DNA of 8,772 bases from an uncultured Clostridia bacterium (GCA_946618395.1 CAMOLD010000049.1:1-8772), one strand, 5' to 3'. Counted from the stretch's first letter, positions 1-5,884 are shown. The notes: generated by a model not told the origin, from the sequence alone. Numbers and translations are program-made.

Positions 1-1208
1 GCATCGACCTCGGAGAGGATTTGCGCGCGGGAGTTTTCGAAGTCGGTGGCAACTGCTTTCATCCATTTGGCGATCATCAGCATTTCCCTTTCGCCAAAGC
101 CGCGGGTGGTGACCGCCGGGGTTCCGACGCGGATGCCGCTGGTGACAAACGGCTTCTCGGGATCGTTGGGAATGGCGTTCTTATTGGCGGTGATGCGCAC
201 CTCGTCAAGGCGCTTCTCCATCTCCTTGCCAGTCACGCCGAAGGGGCGCAGGTCGATGAGCATGAGATGATTGTCAGTGCCGCCGGACACGATGCGGAAG
301 CCCTCTTTTTGCAGTGCCTCGCAAAGCACTTTTGCATTTTGGACGATCTTTCTTTGGTAATTCTGAAAGTCCTCGGTCATTGCCTCACCGAACGCTACGG
401 CTTTTGCGGCAATGATGTGCTCCAACGGCCCTCCCTGCGTTCCCGGGAAGATGGCTTTGTCGATCTGCTGGGCATATTGTTCCTTGCAGAGGATGAGACC
501 GCCGCGCGGACCGCGCAGGGTTTTATGCGTGGTGGTTGTTACAACATCGGCATAAGGCACAGGGCTTGGATGAACGCCCGCGGCAACCAAACCGGCAATG
601 TGCGCCATATCGACCATGAGGATTGCGCCGACTTCATCGGCGATGGCGCGGAATTTTGCAAAATCGATGACGCGCGAATATGCGCTTGCGCCGGCAACGA
701 TGAGCTTGGGTTTGCATTCCAGCGCGATGCGGCGGATTTCGTCATAATCCAGCATTTCGGTCTTTGGCGAGAGGCTATACGGCACGACGTTGAAGTATTT
801 GCCCGAAATGTTGACCGGCGAGCCATGGGAAAGGTGTCCGCCATGTGCCAGGTTCATGCCCATAACGGTATCGCCCGGTTGCAGGAAGGCAAAAAAGACA
901 GCAAGGTTTGCCGACGCGCCGCAATGGGGCTGGACGTTGGCATGCTCTGCCCCGAACAGCGCTTTGGCGCGCTCACGGGCGATGTTCTCGACCACGTCCA
1001 CGCACTGGCAACCGCCGTAGTAGCGCTTGCCGGGAAAACCCTCGGCATATTTATTGGTCAACACCGTTCCCGCCGCCAGCAAAACGGCTTTGGAAACGAT
1101 GTTTTCCGATGCGATCAGTTCAATATTGCGTTTTTGCCGGTCAAGCTCCGCGGAACACGCGGCGGCAACTTCGGGGTCAAAGTTGGCAAGTTCATCAAAA
1201 AAATACAT
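1..1208 (-). CDS. glyA: Serine hydroxymethyltransferase, 5' part (3' end beyond window)
   Basis: GlyA is a cytoplasmic PLP enzyme that interconverts serine plus tetrahydrofolate and glycine plus 5,10-methylene-tetrahydrofolate, the main source of one-carbon units. About 402 residues are in the window. The usual length is 410-420, so only about the last dozen are missing at the left edge. Visible landmarks are the N-terminal IELIASEN segment (residues 29-36), YAEGFPGKRYYGGC (54-67), MNLAHGGHLSHGSPVN (118-133), VDMAHIAGLVAAGVHP (199-214) and TTTTHKTLRGPRGG (224-237). In the last, Lys229 is the PLP Schiff-base lysine and has the same number as in E. coli GlyA. Further on are SGGTDNHL and FVTSGIRVGTPA. 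The frame is open throughout, with no sign of damage. The ATG start has a GAGGAG ribosome site 10 nt upstream and a strong promoter just before it, leaving a short leader with no room for a riboswitch. The identity is near certain from motif identity across the whole length. Confidence 0.98.
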   Translation of the reverse strand, partial: MYFFDELANFDPEVAAACSAELDRQKRNIELIASENIVSKAVLLAAGTVLTNKYAEGFPGKRYYGGCQCVDVVENIARERAKALFGAEHANVQPHCGASANLAVFFAFLQPGDTVMGMNLAHGGHLSHGSPVNISGKYFNVVPYSLSPKTEMLDYDEIRRIALECKPKLIVAGASAYSRVIDFAKFRAIADEVGAILMVDMAHIAGLVAAGVHPSPVPYADVVTTTTHKTLRGPRGGLILCKEQYAQQIDKAIFPGTQGGPLEHIIAAKAVAFGEAMTEDFQNYQRKIVQNAKVLCEALQKEGFRIVSGGTDNHLMLIDLRPFGVTGKEMEKRLDEVRITANKNAIPNDPEKPFVTSGIRVGTPAVTTRGFGEREMLMIAKWMKAVATDFENSRAQILSEVD

Positions 1209-1250
1209 GGTTGGAAATCTCCTCGGATTGGTTTGCAAATATTACTGTTT

Positions 1251-1279
1251 ATTTTATCATAACCGCTCCGGAAAGTCAA
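1251..1279 (-). promoter_or_regulatory. Sigma-A promoter of glyA
   Basis: Reading the minus strand, TTGACT (1274-1279) is followed after exactly 17 bp by TAAAAT (1251-1256), with a TGA extended -10 motif directly before the -10 box. Transcription should begin near 1244, giving a leader of about 35 nt before the glyA ATG at 1208. This is visible by eye only; no start site has been mapped. Confidence 0.8.
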
Positions 1280-1339
1280 GCCTTTTTCGATGCTTTTGAA
1301 GGTTTTTCGCATATTTTGAAACATCATTTTGCATTTTTA

Positions 1340-1368
1340 TTGATTTTTGCGTGATTCTGTGCTAAAAT
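1340..1368 (+). promoter_or_regulatory. Sigma-A promoter of the zinc-ribbon membrane protein gene
   Basis: TTGATT (1340-1345), a 17-bp spacer and TAAAAT (1363-1368), with TGC directly before the -10 box as an extended -10. Transcription would start near 1375, about 25 nt before the ATG at 1400. It excludes the in-frame ATG at 1367, which lies within the -10 box. It is divergent from the glyA promoter about 60 bp away. Confidence 0.78.
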
Positions 1369-1384
1369 GGAAGCAACGAGAACC

Positions 1385-1395
1385 AAAGGAGGTGA
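1385..1395 (+). promoter_or_regulatory. Ribosome binding site that fixes the start at 1400
   Basis: AAAGGAGGTGA is a nearly full-length complement to the 16S rRNA 3' end. Its GGAGG core ends 7 nt before the ATG at 1400. The in-frame ATG at 1367 has no such site. Confidence 0.9.
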
Positions 1396-1399
1396 AGAA

Positions 1400-2077
1400 A
1401 TGTCCCGTTTGCCTGACCGAAACGCCGACCTTTTGCGCTACGTGCGGCGGCGCAGGGCTTTCAAAATTCTCCTTTTTGCCGCCTGGTTCGCTTTTTTGAC
1501 GCTGGCGCTCCTCTACTTTAACAGGACACACCGCCATTCGGTGCAATCACCCATTGCCGGCTGGCGGCTTTGGGTTTGGATTGGTTTTTCGCTTTTGAGC
1601 GGTTTTGTGCTTTTTGGAATGTTCCGCACCTTTTTTGACCGCTCTTTTGAGGGAGAAATTCTGCGTTCCTCGCTTTCGCATTCCTACTCCACCTCGCAGG
1701 ACGCGAACGCACCGGCGGCAAGCTACAATTACCGTCTGGACACCGTTTTGCGCGTGCGCACACCGGACGGCAAAATTCGCAAACTGCGGTTTGAGCAAAA
1801 GCCGGGCTTCTTCTTTTATTACTACGAGGGCAATTACATTCGCTATTTTTCGGGGCTTCCCTATCCCATTGCAGACCCCAAGCGGATGCAGGCGGCAGAA
1901 GTGCAAAAATGGTCTGCCGACGAGGACACGACGGGCGATGAAAATCCCCTGCCGAAACGAAACGCCCACAAAAACGCCTACCTTTGCGCCGCTTGCGGAC
2001 ACTTTTATCCAACACCAACTCGCTGCGAAAATTGCGGGCACTCGCTGATTGATCCGAAAGATATTTTTGACGAATAA
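1400..2077 (+). CDS. Two-helix membrane protein with C-terminal zinc ribbon, function unknown
   Basis: I do not recognise this 225-residue protein. A basic N-terminus (RYVRRRR, 14-20) precedes two hydrophobic helices at about 21-40 and 57-75, so by the positive-inside rule both ends should lie in the cytoplasm. A middle region of about 110-155 looks like a small beta-rich domain (SYNYRLDTVLRVRTPDGK, then an aromatic FFFYYYEGNYIRYF run). An acidic linker follows, then a four-cysteine zinc ribbon, CAAC and CENC (Cys196, 199, 209, 212), near the C-terminus. The start at 1400 is chosen over 1367 because of the ribosome site and promoter. The gene is a single unit: divergent from glyA, with its own promoter and a terminator overlapping its stop codon. 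Neighbours give no functional hint. The zinc ribbon could bind a partner protein or nucleic acid, but that is inference. That it is a real gene is well supported; its role is open. Confidence 0.9.
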   Translation: MSRLPDRNADLLRYVRRRRAFKILLFAAWFAFLTLALLYFNRTHRHSVQSPIAGWRLWVWIGFSLLSGFVLFGMFRTFFDRSFEGEILRSSLSHSYSTSQDANAPAASYNYRLDTVLRVRTPDGKIRKLRFEQKPGFFFYYYEGNYIRYFSGLPYPIADPKRMQAAEVQKWSADEDTTGDENPLPKRNAHKNAYLCAACGHFYPTPTRCENCGHSLIDPKDIFDE

Positions 2078-2111
2078 AAACGGTGTATGAGACGATTCAT
2101 ACACCGTTTTT
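2076..2111. terminator. Bidirectional intrinsic terminator, membrane protein gene / spoVAE
   Basis: A perfect 15-bp inverted repeat: AAAAACGGTGTATGA at 2076-2090, a 6-nt loop, and the matching arm at 2097-2111 ending in TTTTT. The A/T flanks provide a U-tract on either strand. It serves both convergent units: the left arm begins inside the TAA stop of the plus-strand gene, and the right arm ends 2 bp from the spoVAE stop. Confidence 0.92.
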
Positions 2112-2113
2112 CC

Positions 2114-2482
2114 TTATTGCTTCGGCTTTCCGCGGAAGCACAGGCTTGCAAGATAGCCGAAGATGAGCGCCGCTGCAATACCGCCTGAGGTTGTTGCCAG
2201 CGTTCCGGTGAGCGCGCCGAGGATGCCCTGTTCCTCAACCGCCTGTTTGACGCCTTTGGAGATGAGAAAGCCAAAACCCGTCAGCGGCACGGTAGCTCCG
2301 GCTCCGGCAAACTCCACCAGCGGCTGATAAATGCCGATACCGCCGAGAATGACTCCGGCAACCACATAAACGACCAAAATCCGCGCCGGGGTGAGATTGG
2401 TCTTATCAATGAGAATTTGCGCGATGACGCAAAACGCGCCGCCGATGAGAAAGGCGCGCAAACACGCAAGAAAAACATCCAT
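2114..2482 (-). CDS. spoVAE: Stage V sporulation protein AE (SpoVAEb type)
   Basis: This is a 122-residue integral membrane protein of the SpoVA set, which moves dipicolinic acid (Ca-DPA) into the forespore during sporulation and releases it at germination. Four hydrophobic segments are seen at about 4-25, 34-52, 56-75 and 86-115. They include the glycine-rich VVAGVILGGIGIYQPLVEFAGAGATVPLTGFG stretch (written here as one run of the family's typical pattern: V-x-G-x-I-L-x-G-x-G-I-Y then G-A-G-A-x-V-P-L-x-G-F-G). Length fits the family (about 115-125). The ATG lies 3 bp beyond the spoVAD stop, and its ribosome site AGGAGG (2491-2496) sits inside the 3' end of spoVAD, so the two are co-transcribed and perhaps translationally coupled. 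The gene ends 2 bp from the two-way terminator. The assignment rests on sequence character plus pairing with spoVAD. Confidence 0.93.
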   Translation of the reverse strand: MDVFLACLRAFLIGGAFCVIAQILIDKTNLTPARILVVYVVAGVILGGIGIYQPLVEFAGAGATVPLTGFGFLISKGVKQAVEEQGILGALTGTLATTSGGIAAALIFGYLASLCFRGKPKQ

Positions 2483-2485
2483 TCT

Positions 2486-3502
2486 TTATTCCTCCTCTTG
2501 CCGCGGCTTGCGTTGCTCCAACTCCACCAAATGCGCCACCGCGGGAATGGTTCTTCCCTGTTTGATGCTGTCCGGGCTCATCAGGGCGCCGGTTGGCAGA
2601 AACAGGATGCGCTTCTCAACCCCGTCCCAAAGGCGCGGCAAGAGATAACCGCCCAGCGTGACCGCCGCGCAACCGCAGCCAGAGCCGCCGGAATGAACGT
2701 CCTGCCGCTGCCGGTCATAGATAAGTTGTCCGCAATCCGAATACTGTTTTTGAATATCGATTCCATCGGCTTTGAGCAAATCGCAAAGGATGGCGCCGCC
2801 CTCGTAGCCCAGGTCGCCGGTGATGATGCGGTCATAGTCCCAAGGCGCCGTTTCCGACTCCCGAAAGAAGCGTTTGAGCGTGTTTGCCGCGGCAATCGCC
2901 ATGGCGCCGCCCATATTGGCGGCGTCTTTGACTCCGCTATCCTGCGGAATGCCGATCATGCCGCGCGTGACGGGAACGCCCTCTTCTTCGGCTTTGCCAA
3001 TCAAAAACGCGCCGGCACCAGTTACTGTCCATTGCGCCGTCGGGCTTCGCTGTGCGCCGTATTCTATGGGCGTTCGATACTGCCGTTCCGCGGCGCAGTT
3101 ATGCGAGGAAGTGACCGCGCTTGCCCATGTTGCAATTCCGCTCGTGACCGCCATTCCGGCAAGCAAAATTCCCTCGGCGGAGGTGGAACAAGCGCCGTAA
3201 ATACCGCAATACGGAATGGGATACTCCAAAAGCCCGTAAGCGGAGGCGACGCATTGATTGAGCAAATCTCCGGCAAACAGCATGTCGATTTCTTCCGGTT
3301 TTAACTCCCGGCGCCCGATTGCCAGGGCGAGCGCGCGCCTTTGCATTTCACTTTCCGCCGCCTCCCAGGTTTTTTGACCGAATTTGTCGGTCGGGTCTTT
3401 CAAATCAAAGCAACTGCCAAGCGGCCCCTCGGATTCTTTCCTTCCAACCGCGGTTGCCCACGCGCAAATGCTTGCCCGCAGGCGGATAATTCCCTGTGCC
3501 AT
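2486..3502 (-). CDS. spoVAD: Stage V sporulation protein AD
   Basis: SpoVAD is a thiolase-fold protein that binds dipicolinic acid and works with the SpoVA membrane proteins at the inner forespore membrane. From the start at 3502 it is 338 residues, the length I recall for the B. subtilis protein. Landmarks are EGPLG (25-29), FAGDLLNQ (76-83), YGACSTSAEG (102-111, holding the Cys at the old thiolase active-site position), the TSSHN...AERQYR segment, a second GDLG motif and HSGGSGCGC towards the C-terminus. An ATG at 3529 would add nine residues (MKKRGRGKT). The internal ATG is preferred because AGAGGACGAGG ends 7 nt before it, while the upstream ATG has no ribosome site and lies at the edge of the probable promoter. 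It is the first gene of its unit. The usual preceding gene, spoVAC, is absent; a divergent lipoprotein gene lies there instead. Confidence 0.96.
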   Translation of the reverse strand: MAQGIIRLRASICAWATAVGRKESEGPLGSCFDLKDPTDKFGQKTWEAAESEMQRRALALAIGRRELKPEEIDMLFAGDLLNQCVASAYGLLEYPIPYCGIYGACSTSAEGILLAGMAVTSGIATWASAVTSSHNCAAERQYRTPIEYGAQRSPTAQWTVTGAGAFLIGKAEEEGVPVTRGMIGIPQDSGVKDAANMGGAMAIAAANTLKRFFRESETAPWDYDRIITGDLGYEGGAILCDLLKADGIDIQKQYSDCGQLIYDRQRQDVHSGGSGCGCAAVTLGGYLLPRLWDGVEKRILFLPTGALMSPDSIKQGRTIPAVAHLVELEQRKPRQEEE

Positions 3503-3509
3503 TGTTTTT

Positions 3510-3520
3510 CCTCGTCCTCT
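3510..3520 (-). promoter_or_regulatory. Ribosome binding site that fixes the spoVAD start
   Basis: On the minus strand AGAGGACGAGG ends 7 nt before the ATG at 3502. No comparable purine tract stands before the in-frame ATG at 3529. Confidence 0.8.
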
Positions 3521-3529
3521 TTTTTTCAT

Positions 3530-3559
3530 TATTTTGGCACGGTTTCCCTTTTTTATACC
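3530..3559 (-). promoter_or_regulatory. Possible sigma-G/sigma-F type sporulation promoter of spoVAD-spoVAE
   Basis: On the minus strand GGTATA (3554-3559) is followed after 17 bp by CAAAATA (3530-3536). The forespore sigma-G pattern is GHATR in the -35 region and CATNHTA in the -10 region. Here GTATA fits the first fully and CAAAATA fits the second at all but one base. spoVA operons are known sigma-G targets, so the match is plausible, but this is a short motif in AT-rich DNA and remains an inference. Confidence 0.5.
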
Positions 3560-3578
3560 CGCTTTTTATCAAATAGAC

Positions 3579-3607
3579 TTGATTTTTGATTGGAAATGAG
3601 GTAGAAT
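3579..3607 (+). promoter_or_regulatory. Sigma-A promoter of the small lipoprotein gene
   Basis: TTGATT (3579-3584), a 17-bp spacer and TAGAAT (3602-3607). Transcription would begin near 3614, about 26 nt before the ATG at 3640. That puts the alternative ATG at 3622 almost at the 5' end of the transcript. Confidence 0.72.
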
Positions 3608-3625
3608 AAAGAAAAACAAATATGA

Positions 3626-3633
3626 AAAGGAGA
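3626..3633 (+). promoter_or_regulatory. Ribosome binding site that fixes the lipoprotein start at 3640
   Basis: AAAGGAGA, with GGAG ending 7 nt before the ATG at 3640. The site lies inside the longer open frame that begins at 3622, so that earlier ATG is unlikely to be used. Confidence 0.85.
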
Positions 3634-3639
3634 ATCCTT

Positions 3640-4062
3640 ATGAAAAGAACCATTCGCATTTTATCGCTTGCTCTTTGTCTTGCCCTCTTTGCGCTTGCAC
3701 TGGTTGCCTGCGGACCCAAAAGCGACCCCGAAAAAGCAAAGAAAGCGCTGGAGAAGAACGGATATACCATTGACAGCGCGGTAGATTATCTTGCAGGGCT
3801 TGCAACGGCAATTACCGGCAACAAGACGATTGACACGACCCTTACCGCCCACAAAGACGTTGAAGACAAAGACGGCAACACCAAAACCGAGTTCATTACC
3901 ATTGTTTACTACAAAACCGCGGCGGACGCAAAAGCCGATTGGGAAAACGCGAAAAAAGACGCGGAAGACGACAAACAAGGCGAGGATTCCGACTGGGTAG
4001 TCGCCCGCTCCGGAAGAATGATTTACTGGGGCACCAAAGCCGCTGTGAAAGCGGCGTCGTAA
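3640..4062 (+). CDS. Small secreted lipoprotein, function unknown
   Basis: The product is 140 residues and begins with a lipoprotein signal peptide: basic MKRTIR, a hydrophobic core of about 7-20, then the lipobox LVAC with the lipidated cysteine at residue 24. After cleavage by signal peptidase II, about 117 residues would be anchored to the outer face of the membrane. The mature part is small, charged and single-domain: an alpha-helical start (DPEKAKKALEKNGYTID), a central FITIVYYKTAADAKADW segment and a C-terminal VVARSGRMIYWGTKAAVKAAS. This plan resembles small uncharacterised lipoproteins common in Clostridia that end in a similar RSG-x-x-x-YWGT motif, but I assign no function. It is divergent from spoVAD with its own promoter; transcription probably ends at the hairpin at 4191-4230. 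Nothing ties it to sporulation except adjacency. Confidence 0.9.
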   Translation: MKRTIRILSLALCLALFALALVACGPKSDPEKAKKALEKNGYTIDSAVDYLAGLATAITGNKTIDTTLTAHKDVEDKDGNTKTEFITIVYYKTAADAKADWENAKKDAEDDKQGEDSDWVVARSGRMIYWGTKAAVKAAS

Positions 4063-4190
4063 ATATAAATGCAAAATGGGACTCAGAACCCAAACACGCG
4101 CAATATTTGCCGGTTGCGATCGTTCACTGCGGCGCGTGTTCCGGCTCGTGCTACGCACTTGCATGGCTTCGGTCCGTGTCCTACAGCAAG
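4063..4190. other. GC-rich non-coding tract with nested inverted repeats
   Basis: No convincing gene lies here. Unlike the AT-rich spacers elsewhere in the window it is GC-rich. It contains AACACGCGC (4093-4101) paired with GCGCGTGTT (4132-4140), a GTGC-TAC-GCAC hairpin (4148-4158), a GGG/CCC mini-hairpin (4078-4090), and ATGCAA (4069-4074) opposite TTGCAT (4159-4164) enclosing all three. It could be a 3'-UTR structure of the lipoprotein mRNA, a dispersed repeat, or decayed sequence next to the tRNA. Confidence 0.45.
4077..4098 (-). repeat. Imperfect copy of the tRNA-Leu T-arm
   Basis: The plus-strand text TGGGACTCAGAACCCAAACACG matches all 19 bases of the tRNA-Leu T-arm region at 4244-4262, with one inserted A and two further inserted A's. 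It has the same orientation as the tRNA and lies about 145 bp past its 3' end. It may be a tRNA remnant or chance similarity to a common motif. Confidence 0.4.
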
Positions 4191-4230
4191 AAAAACGGGA
4201 AGGATGAAAAATCTCATCCTTCCCGTTTTT
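4191..4230. terminator. Bidirectional intrinsic terminator, lipoprotein gene / tRNA-Leu
   Basis: A perfect 17-bp inverted repeat: AAAAACGGGAAGGATGA at 4191-4207, loop AAAATC, and the matching arm at 4214-4230 ending in TTTTT. It begins one base beyond the encoded CCA of the minus-strand tRNA and also ends the plus-strand lipoprotein transcript. Confidence 0.93.
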
Positions 4231-4231
4231 C

Positions 4232-4318
4232 TGGTGCCGGTGGTGGGACTCGAACCCACACGACCTTGCGGACAACAGATTTTGAGTCTGTCTCGTCTGC
4301 CAATTCCGACACACCGGC
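4232..4318 (-). tRNA. tRNA-Leu (anticodon CAA), CCA encoded
   Basis: The cloverleaf reads from 4318 on the minus strand: acceptor GCCGGTG paired with CACCGGC, a D-arm with GAATTGGCAGA, and an anticodon stem ACAGA/TCTGT. The loop is CTCAAAA, giving anticodon CAA at 4282-4284, which reads UUG. A long class II variable arm (TGTCCGCAAGGTCG) marks it as leucine-type, and the T-arm is GTGGG-TTCGAGT-CCCAC. The discriminator A at 4235 is followed by a chromosomally encoded CCA at 4232-4234. The mature RNA is 87 nt. It has a perfect consensus promoter upstream and a terminator directly downstream, so it is transcribed alone. Confidence 0.98.
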
Positions 4319-4341
4319 AAATCTTTATCGGAACGTCCATT

Positions 4342-4370
4342 ATTATAGCATACTTTTTTTCGCTTGTCAA
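4342..4370 (-). promoter_or_regulatory. Consensus sigma-A promoter of tRNA-Leu
   Basis: On the minus strand TTGACA (4365-4370), a 17-bp spacer and TATAAT (4342-4347): both hexamers are perfect consensus and a TGC extended -10 precedes the second. Transcription would begin about 15-20 nt before the mature tRNA 5' end, leaving a short leader for RNase P to remove. Confidence 0.93.
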
Positions 4371-4416
4371 GTATTTTTTCCTCTCCTTTTTTATTTGTTT
4401 TGCTCTTTTTCTCTCC

Positions 4417-4445
4417 TTGACATTTGTTTTTACTTATGATATGAT
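4417..4445 (+). promoter_or_regulatory. Sigma-A promoter of radA
   Basis: TTGACA (4417-4422), a 17-bp spacer and TATGAT (4440-4445), with TGA directly before the -10 box. Transcription would begin near 4452, about 30 nt before the radA ATG. It stands back to back with the tRNA-Leu promoter. Confidence 0.85.
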
Positions 4446-4480
4446 AAAGATAGACGACGATATGCGTAGGAGGAACCGAT

Positions 4481-5869
4481 ATGAAAGGTTTGAAAACGGT
4501 TTATATTTGCACCGAATGCGAATATAAAACGGCAAAATGGATGGGAAAATGCCCGAATTGCGGCGCTTGGAATTCCTTTGCCGAGGATGTGGAAGAAGCG
4601 GCGCCTGTTGCCACTGCCGCGGCTCCCAAACGGATCAGCATGGTTCCGACCGGCGACAACAAGGCAACCGGCTTTACCGATTTGGAAATTCCCGATTATA
4701 TGCGGCAAAACACCGGGCTTTCGGAGCTTGACCGCGTTTTGGGCGGCGGACTTGTGCATGGTTCGGTAGTTCTGCTTTCGGGCGAACCCGGAATTGGCAA
4801 ATCTACCCTGCTGATGCAGATTTGCGATGCGCTTGGGGAAACCCGCCGCGTGCTTTACGTTTCGGGCGAGGAATCGGGCGGTCAGCTCAAGCTCCGCGCG
4901 AAGCGGCTGGGCGTTCGCGGCAAAAACCTGTTTATTTTGACCGAAACCAATATGGAAAACATCCTGCGCGAAATGGACCGCGTCAAACCGGACGTTGTGA
5001 TTGTCGATTCGATTCAAACCGTTTATTCCGCCGCCGTGAACTCCACGCCGGGGAGCGTTTCGCAGGTGCGCGAAACCGCCCTTTCCTTCATCAATAAGGC
5101 GAAAAACGACGGGATTTCGATTTTGATGGTCGGGCACGTCAACAAGGAAGGCAGTATTGCCGGGCCCAAAGTGCTGGAACATATGGTTGACGCCGTCCTC
5201 TATTTTGAGGGAGAGCGCCAGCAGGCTTACCGTGTGATTCGCGCCATTAAAAACCGCTACGGTTCCACCAACGAGATCGGCGTTTTTGAAATGACCGACA
5301 AAGGGCTTTTGGAGGTGGAAAACCCCTCGGAAATGCTGCTTGCCGGACGGCCGAAGAACATTTCGGGCAACTGCGCAGTTTGCACGTTGGAAGGAACTCG
5401 TCCGCTGATCGCCGAGATCCAGGCGTTGGTGACGCCGACGGCTTTCCCCGCTCCGCGCCGCACCACCAACGGCATTGACTACAACCGCATGTGCCTGATG
5501 ATTGCGGTTTTGGAGAAACGGCTGGGGCTGAAATTCTATCAAAACGACGTTTATTTGAACGTGATTGGCGGTTTGCACATTGACGAGCCGGCTTCCGATC
5601 TTTCTGTGGCGCTTGCCTTGATTTCTTCCGTGACCGACAAAATTATTCCCGACGATCTGATCGCCATTGGCGAATTGGGGCTTGCAGGCGAATGCCGCGC
5701 GGTTGCCAACCTGGAACAGCGCGTCAAAGAAGCGGCGCGGCTTGGATTTACCAAAGCCGTGATTCCCGCGCGCAACATTGAAAAGCGAAAACTGGAAATT
5801 CCGGGGATTCAACTGATTCCCATTAAGGGAATTTACCAAACATTGCAACTTTTGAAAGAGCAGGAATAA
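4481..5869 (+). CDS. radA: DNA repair protein RadA
   Basis: RadA (also called Sms) is a RecA-like, DnaB-related ATPase that acts on recombination intermediates, driving branch migration during repair. At 462 residues it is the usual full length. Domains in order: an N-terminal C4 zinc finger (CTEC at 10-13 and CPNC at 24-27); the ATPase core with Walker A GEPGIGKST (101-109) and Walker B VVIVDS (172-177); the RadA signature KNRYG (257-261); and a C-terminal Lon-protease-like domain from about residue 290, containing the FYQNDVYLNVIGGLHIDEPASDL and GLAGECRAV segments (in the family this domain has no protease activity). The ATG has AGGAGG (4468-4473) 7 nt upstream. It is a single-gene unit, back to back with the tRNA and convergent with polA. 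A long open frame on the opposite strand is a coding shadow. Confidence 0.98.
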   Translation: MKGLKTVYICTECEYKTAKWMGKCPNCGAWNSFAEDVEEAAPVATAAAPKRISMVPTGDNKATGFTDLEIPDYMRQNTGLSELDRVLGGGLVHGSVVLLSGEPGIGKSTLLMQICDALGETRRVLYVSGEESGGQLKLRAKRLGVRGKNLFILTETNMENILREMDRVKPDVVIVDSIQTVYSAAVNSTPGSVSQVRETALSFINKAKNDGISILMVGHVNKEGSIAGPKVLEHMVDAVLYFEGERQQAYRVIRAIKNRYGSTNEIGVFEMTDKGLLEVENPSEMLLAGRPKNISGNCAVCTLEGTRPLIAEIQALVTPTAFPAPRRTTNGIDYNRMCLMIAVLEKRLGLKFYQNDVYLNVIGGLHIDEPASDLSVALALISSVTDKIIPDDLIAIGELGLAGECRAVANLEQRVKEAARLGFTKAVIPARNIEKRKLEIPGIQLIPIKGIYQTLQLLKEQE

Positions 5870-5884
5870 AGCAAATAAAAAGCG

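Noticed and set aside
21..1262. 413-residue plus-strand open frame
   Set aside because: It lies antisense across glyA, whose minus-strand translation matches the family throughout. The antisense product has no recognisable motif.
1367..1399. Upstream ATG for the zinc-ribbon gene
   Set aside because: It falls inside the -10 box of the promoter and has no ribosome site. The ATG at 1400 has both signals correctly placed.
2417..3304. 295-residue plus-strand open frame
   Set aside because: It is antisense to spoVAD and spoVAE and has no ribosome site or recognisable product.
3503..3529. Nine-residue N-terminal extension of SpoVAD from the ATG at 3529
   Set aside because: There is no ribosome site before it, the internal start has one, and the shorter product matches the usual length.
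3622..3639. Six-residue N-terminal extension of the lipoprotein
   Set aside because: It would begin about 8 nt from the predicted transcript start and would contain the ribosome site of the better start.
3661..4527. Several open frames of 95-219 residues crossing the tRNA-Leu gene on both strands
   Set aside because: They read through tRNA and terminator sequence, giving the typical spurious tRNA translation (GLEPTRPCGQQ and similar).
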